Both the position numbers and the translations under genes were made by a program. Of a DNA stretch of 64,000 bases, positions 60,982-64,000 are shown in pieces. Under the pieces are notes generated by a model. That model was not told the DNA's origin. It was given only the letters and a program-made list of their open reading frames with translations, and searched no databases. Each line of letters begins with the position of its first letter. The stretch's first letter is position 1. Source of the stretch: an uncultured Eubacteriales bacterium (GTDB lineage Bacteria; Bacillota; Clostridia; Oscillospirales; Acutalibacteraceae); assembly GCA_900316385.1 (NCBI GenBank), contig ONCP01000002.1, positions 62,001 to 126,000 on the forward strand, given 5' to 3'.

Positions 60982-61362
60982 TTACGCCTGTTCCTGTTTC
61001 TTTTTATAATCCTCCAGCGCCGCCTGAATCGCTTCCTCGGCGAGTACCGAGCAGTGCATTTTGTAGGCGGGCAAGCCATCCAATGCCTCGGCAACCGCTT
61101 TATTGGTGAGCTGCATGGCGTCCTCCACGCGCTGACCCTTGATAAGCTCCGTCGCCATCGAGCTGGACGCTATCGCGCTGGCGCAGCCGAAGGTTTCAAA
61201 CTTTACATCGGTGATGATATCGTCGTCGATCTTCAAATACATTTTCATAATATCGCCGCATTTTGCGTTGCCGACCTCACCTACGCCGTCCGCGTCCTCG
61301 ATAACGCCCAAATTGCGGGGCTGTAAAAAGTGCTCCATTACTTTATCGCTGTATAATGCCAT
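60982..61362 (-). CDS. iscU: Iron-sulfur cluster scaffold, IscU/NifU type
   Basis: 126 residues. The three cluster-holding cysteines are present: GNAKCGD, FGCASAIASSS and MHCSVLAEEA. Assembles [2Fe-2S]/[4Fe-4S] clusters with sulfur from the upstream cysteine desulfurase. Follows it by 13 bases in the same operon. Confidence 0.95.
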   Translation of the reverse strand: MALYSDKVMEHFLQPRNLGVIEDADGVGEVGNAKCGDIMKMYLKIDDDIITDVKFETFGCASAIASSSMATELIKGQRVEDAMQLTNKAVAEALDGLPAYKMHCSVLAEEAIQAALEDYKKKQEQA

Positions 61363-61375
61363 GGTAAAAATCCTC

Positions 61376-62566
61376 CTATTTCAAGATAAATTCCTTTTTG
61401 CCTTCCGTCAGGTCGCGCCAAACGGGGGAGAAGCTCCTGAGATGCGCGACTACCTGCTTGACGGATTCGATTATATAGTCCGCTTCTTCTTTGGTGATAT
61501 TCTCGCCGATACTAAGCCTGAGCGAACCGTGCGCCACGTCGTGTATCCTGCCTATCGCAAGCAGTACATGACTCGGGTCGAGCGCTCCCGAGGTGCAGGC
61601 GCTGCCCGAGGAAGCGGAAATACCCTTTTGGTCAAGCAGGAGCAAAATTCCCTCGCCCTCGATTCCCTCAAAGCTGAAATTGACGTTGCCGGGGAGCCTT
61701 TGGGATGCGTCGCCGTTGAGCGCGCTGTGCGGTATCTCGGACAAGCCTTTGATAATATAGTCGCGGATCGCCGATATATGCGCGTTGTTTTGTTCCATGC
61801 TTGTGTCGGCTTCCTTCAGCGCGGCTGCCATCGCCATAATGCCGGGAAGATTCTCCGTTCCGGCGCGTTTGCCGCGCTCCTGTGCGCCGCCCTCAATCAG
61901 GTTTTGCAGGACAATTCCCTTGCGCGCGTACAAAAAGCCCACGCCCTTGGGACCGTGGAATTTATGCGCCGATGCCGAGAGCATGTCGATATGCTGCGCC
62001 TTGACGTCAATCGGCAGATGACCGACCGCCTGAACCGCGTCGGTGTGGAACAGCACGCCGTGCTTCCGGCAAACCTCGCCGATCTCGGCGATTGGCTGGA
62101 TGGTGCCGATCTCGTTGTTAGCGGTCATGATCGTGACGAGGCAGGTGTCCTCGCGGATGGCGGCTTCCAATTCCTCCAGACTGACGATCCCGTTTTCATG
62201 AACGGGCAGGAGCGTGATCTCAAAGCCGTTTTTTTCCAGCTTGTTCAGCGTGTGAAGGATCGCGTGGTGTTCAAAAGCGCTCGAGATTATATGCTTTTTG
62301 CCCTGTTTCTTGCCGTTCAGCGCGGCGGTGAGCAGCGCCTGATTATCCGCTTCGCTGCCGCCCGAGGTAAAGATGATCTCCCTTGGGCTCGCGTTGATCA
62401 CGGCGGCGATTTCTTCGCGCGCTTCCTCCAGCTTTTCCTTTGCCTTCTGACCGATGGTGTACAGGCTTGACGGATTGCCCCACCAATTGCGCATACCTTC
62501 TGTCATCGCTTCGATAGCCGCCTCGCTCATTTTGGTGGTGGCGGCGTTGTCCGCGTATATTTGCAT
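61376..62566 (-). CDS. iscS: Cysteine desulfurase, IscS/NifS type
   Basis: 396 residues. PLP enzyme that takes sulfur from cysteine. PLP lysine in SASAHKFHGPKG and the persulfide-forming Cys in SSGSACTSGALDPS are visible. Start at 62566 follows AAGGAG. With IscU and the divergent Rrf2 regulator it forms a compact Clostridial ISC locus; its clusters feed Rnf, the dehydratase activase and the ferredoxin-domain reductase in this window. Confidence 0.96.
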   Translation of the reverse strand: MQIYADNAATTKMSEAAIEAMTEGMRNWWGNPSSLYTIGQKAKEKLEEAREEIAAVINASPREIIFTSGGSEADNQALLTAALNGKKQGKKHIISSAFEHHAILHTLNKLEKNGFEITLLPVHENGIVSLEELEAAIREDTCLVTIMTANNEIGTIQPIAEIGEVCRKHGVLFHTDAVQAVGHLPIDVKAQHIDMLSASAHKFHGPKGVGFLYARKGIVLQNLIEGGAQERGKRAGTENLPGIMAMAAALKEADTSMEQNNAHISAIRDYIIKGLSEIPHSALNGDASQRLPGNVNFSFEGIEGEGILLLLDQKGISASSGSACTSGALDPSHVLLAIGRIHDVAHGSLRLSIGENITKEEADYIIESVKQVVAHLRSFSPVWRDLTEGKKEFILK

Positions 62567-62629
62567 GATGTCAACTCCTTGGGTTCTGTAATCAGCCATC
62601 GCTCGGTAAATCGAGCGGGCAGCATAATT

Positions 62630-62667
62630 ATTATAACCATATTCGCCTACTGTGTCAATAGGCAAAT
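62630..62667 (-). promoter_or_regulatory. iscS promoter with IscR-type operator
   Basis: Full consensus promoter on the minus strand: TTGACA (62658-62653), 17-base spacer, TATAAT (62635-62630). The -35 sits inside a 9-bp-arm palindrome ATTCGCCTA-N9-TAGGCAAAT (62641-62667, one mismatch), where an Rrf2/IscR-type repressor could block it. Confidence 0.75.
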
Positions 62668-62674
62668 AAAAAAT

Positions 62675-62707
62675 TTGATTTTTCCATTAATCCTATGTTA
62701 TAATAGG
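62675..62707 (+). promoter_or_regulatory. rrf2 promoter with related palindrome
   Basis: TTGATT (62675-62680), 18-base spacer, TATAAT (62699-62704). CCTAT-N6-ATAGG (62692-62707) overlies the -10 and shares the CCTA...TAGG half-sites with the iscS operator. Confidence 0.65.
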
Positions 62708-62822
62708 GCAAAAGGTGCCGGTGGGCACTTTCTGCGCCTTTGGAACACTTTTTTTACGAACCTTCATCAACGGCGCGCCGAAAAGTTTGATGATTTGATT
62801 ACTTGTGGAGGAGTGAAAAACT

Positions 62823-63218
62823 ATGATTTCATCTAAAGGACGTTACGCGCTGAGGGTGATGATCGACCTCGCACGGCAGAACAGCGACGGCTATGTGCCG
62901 CTCAAGGAGATCGCCGAGCGGCAGGGAATCTCCAAAAAATATCTGGAGATCATCGCCAAGGAGCTTGTCAATGCGAAGCTTCTCAAAGGAGTAAGCGGCA
63001 AGGGCGGCGGATACAAGCTGAGCCGCAAGCCTGAGGAATACCCTGTCGGCGAGATTCTGGATGTGATGGAAAACTCGATGGCGGTCGTGTCCTGCCTTGA
63101 AAACGGCGCGGAGGTGTGCCCCAGAGCCGCAGAGTGCGACACCCTTCCGATGTGGTCGGAGCTGAATCAGCTTATCCATGATTTCCTCTATTCCAAAAAG
63201 TTATCGGATCTTTTGTAA
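62823..63218 (+). CDS. Rrf2/IscR-type iron-sulfur regulator
   Basis: 131 residues. Winged helix (MISSKGRYALRVMIDLA; GISKKYLEIIAKEL; GGGYKLSR) and the cluster-binding cysteines C91, C98 and C104-like spacing in VSCLENGAEVCPRAAECD. Senses cluster supply; divergent from iscS-iscU and probably represses them and itself. GGAGGAG precedes the ATG. Confidence 0.93.
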   Translation: MISSKGRYALRVMIDLARQNSDGYVPLKEIAERQGISKKYLEIIAKELVNAKLLKGVSGKGGGYKLSRKPEEYPVGEILDVMENSMAVVSCLENGAEVCPRAAECDTLPMWSELNQLIHDFLYSKKLSDLL

Positions 63219-63225
63219 CACCAAT

Positions 63226-63267
63226 AAAGCCCTCTTTCCCGTTTTGCCGCGAGAAAGAGGGCTTTGT
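63226..63267. terminator. Bidirectional terminator between rrf2 and cysK
   Basis: Perfect 13-bp stem AAAGCCCTCTTTC / GAAAGAGGGCTTT, loop of 14. Confidence 0.88.
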
Positions 63268-63277
63268 GATTTATTAA

Positions 63278-64000
63278 TCAGTCCGCAAATAGAGGCGTTG
63301 AAAGATAGCGGTCGCCTGTGTCGGGGAGGATGACGACAATGGTCTTGCCTTTGTTTTCCGGACGCTTGGCAAGCTCAATCGCCGCGAATGTAGCCGCGCC
63401 CGAGGAAATGCCGACCAATACGCCTTCGCTTCTGCCAATCAGCTTGCCGGTCGCAAAGGCGTCCTCGTTGGAAACGGGAATGATCTCGTCGTAAATATCG
63501 GTGTTGAGCACGTCGGGAACGAAGCCTGCGCCGATACCCTGAATTTTATGCGCACCTGCGACGCCCTTGGAAAGAACGGGAGATGTCTCCGGCTCAACAG
63601 CGACAACCTTTACATCGGGCTTCTGTGATTTCAGATATTCGCCCGTGCCGGTCACGGTACCGCCGGTGCCGACGCCTGCTACAAGGAAATCCACCTCGCC
63701 GTCGGTGTCCTCCCAAATTTCGGGACCTGTCGTCGCCCTGTGAACGGCGGGGTTCGCGGGATTGACGAACTGACCGGGAATAAAGCTGTTCTCGATTTCC
63801 TTTGAAAGCTCCTCAGCTTTGGCGATAGCGCCCTTCATACCCTTGGTGCCGTCGGTGAGCACAAGCTCCGCGCCGTATGCCTTCATCAGCTGGCGGCGCT
63901 CAACGCTCATCGTCTCGGGCATTGTGATTATCAGTCTGTAACCCTTTGCCGCCGCTACGGAAGCGAGTCCGATTCCCGTGTTGCCCGAGGTCGGTTCGAT
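63278..64000 (-). CDS. cysK: Cysteine synthase (3' part; gene runs past the window end)
   Basis: 241 residues visible; the frame is open to base 64000, so the N-terminus with the PLP lysine is outside. [11 protein letters not shown] binds the substrate carboxylate, and [12 protein letters not shown] holds the PLP phosphate. Makes cysteine from O-acetylserine and sulfide, the substrate of the nearby desulfurase. Confidence 0.95.
   Translation of the reverse strand: MEPTSGNTGIGLASVAAAKGYRLIITMPETMSVERRQLMKAYGAELVLTDGTKGMKGAIAKAEELSKEIENSFIPGQFVNPANPAVHRATTGPEIWEDTDGEVDFLVAGVGTGGTVTGTGEYLKSQKPDVKVVAVEPETSPVLSKGVAGAHKIQGIGAGFVPDVLNTDIYDEIIPVSNEDAFATGKLIGRSEGVLVGISSGAATFAAIELAKRPENKGKTIVVILPDTGDRYLSTPLFAD

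Noticed and set aside
61139..62470. 443-codon plus frame opposite iscS
   Set aside because: Antisense shadow of iscS/iscU, whose motifs are complete.
1..64000. tRNA or rRNA genes, insertion sequences, prophage
   Set aside because: None was recognised on reading both strands; short or degenerate copies cannot be excluded without a search.

Overview
The window looks like a chromosomal segment of an anaerobic, low-to-mid GC Firmicute of the class Clostridia, most likely a gut Oscillospirales/Ruminococcaceae-type commensal. This is inferred from a complete rnfCDGEAB cluster (ferredoxin:NAD+ oxidoreductase), a 2-hydroxyacyl-CoA dehydratase activase, a single long PurL, a class III fructose-bisphosphatase, LexA of the Gram-positive type, and secreted proteins with lysine-rich Ig-like modules. 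No rRNA or tRNA gene, CRISPR array, insertion sequence or prophage was recognised.

About 0-40 kb is mostly housekeeping: kinase fragment, zinc-ribbon membrane protein, lexA, purL, a sigma factor with a membrane beta-propeller protein, asnB, an M14 carboxypeptidase, a Nudix hydrolase, ribF, the CoA-dehydratase activase pair, a nitroreductase, the rnf operon with a large secreted subtilase behind it, fbp, upp, uraA, a MecA-like adaptor, a GH13 glucosidase, an aminotransferase and trpS, then a DHHW protein / Nudix / secreted serpin operon. Most genes sit between clear Rho-independent terminators and several have near-consensus promoters (lexA, asnB, rnf, upp, uraA, DHHW operon).

About 40-52 kb is accessory and partly decayed: an LtrA-like relic, an RpiB/LacAB-type isomerase lacking the usual cysteine, a nucleotidyltransferase, a two-gene chromate transporter, a PHP/Lgt-like chimera, a LytS-type kinase with an unusual XRE-receiver regulator, a membrane protein, a secreted S41 peptidase, and a 5'-truncated repeat-rich surface protein next to an array of 19-bp direct repeats.

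About 52-64 kb holds an ECF-S / DUF1893 / aldo-keto reductase operon, a Y-family polymerase with a small basic protein, a nitroreductase, a MATE pump with a divergent AraC regulator, an NTF2-like relic, a LysR gene broken by one in-frame TAG, a zinc-type macrodomain protein, an iron-sulfur operon (iscS-like, iscU-like) divergent from an Rrf2 regulator with shared operator-like palindromes, and the 3' part of cysK.

Functional links that can be inferred: Rnf and the activase both use low-potential electrons from ferredoxin; upp and uraA form a uracil salvage pair; the Rrf2 regulator probably controls the cluster-assembly genes and itself; the serpin, subtilase and S41 peptidase make this region rich in secreted proteolysis functions.
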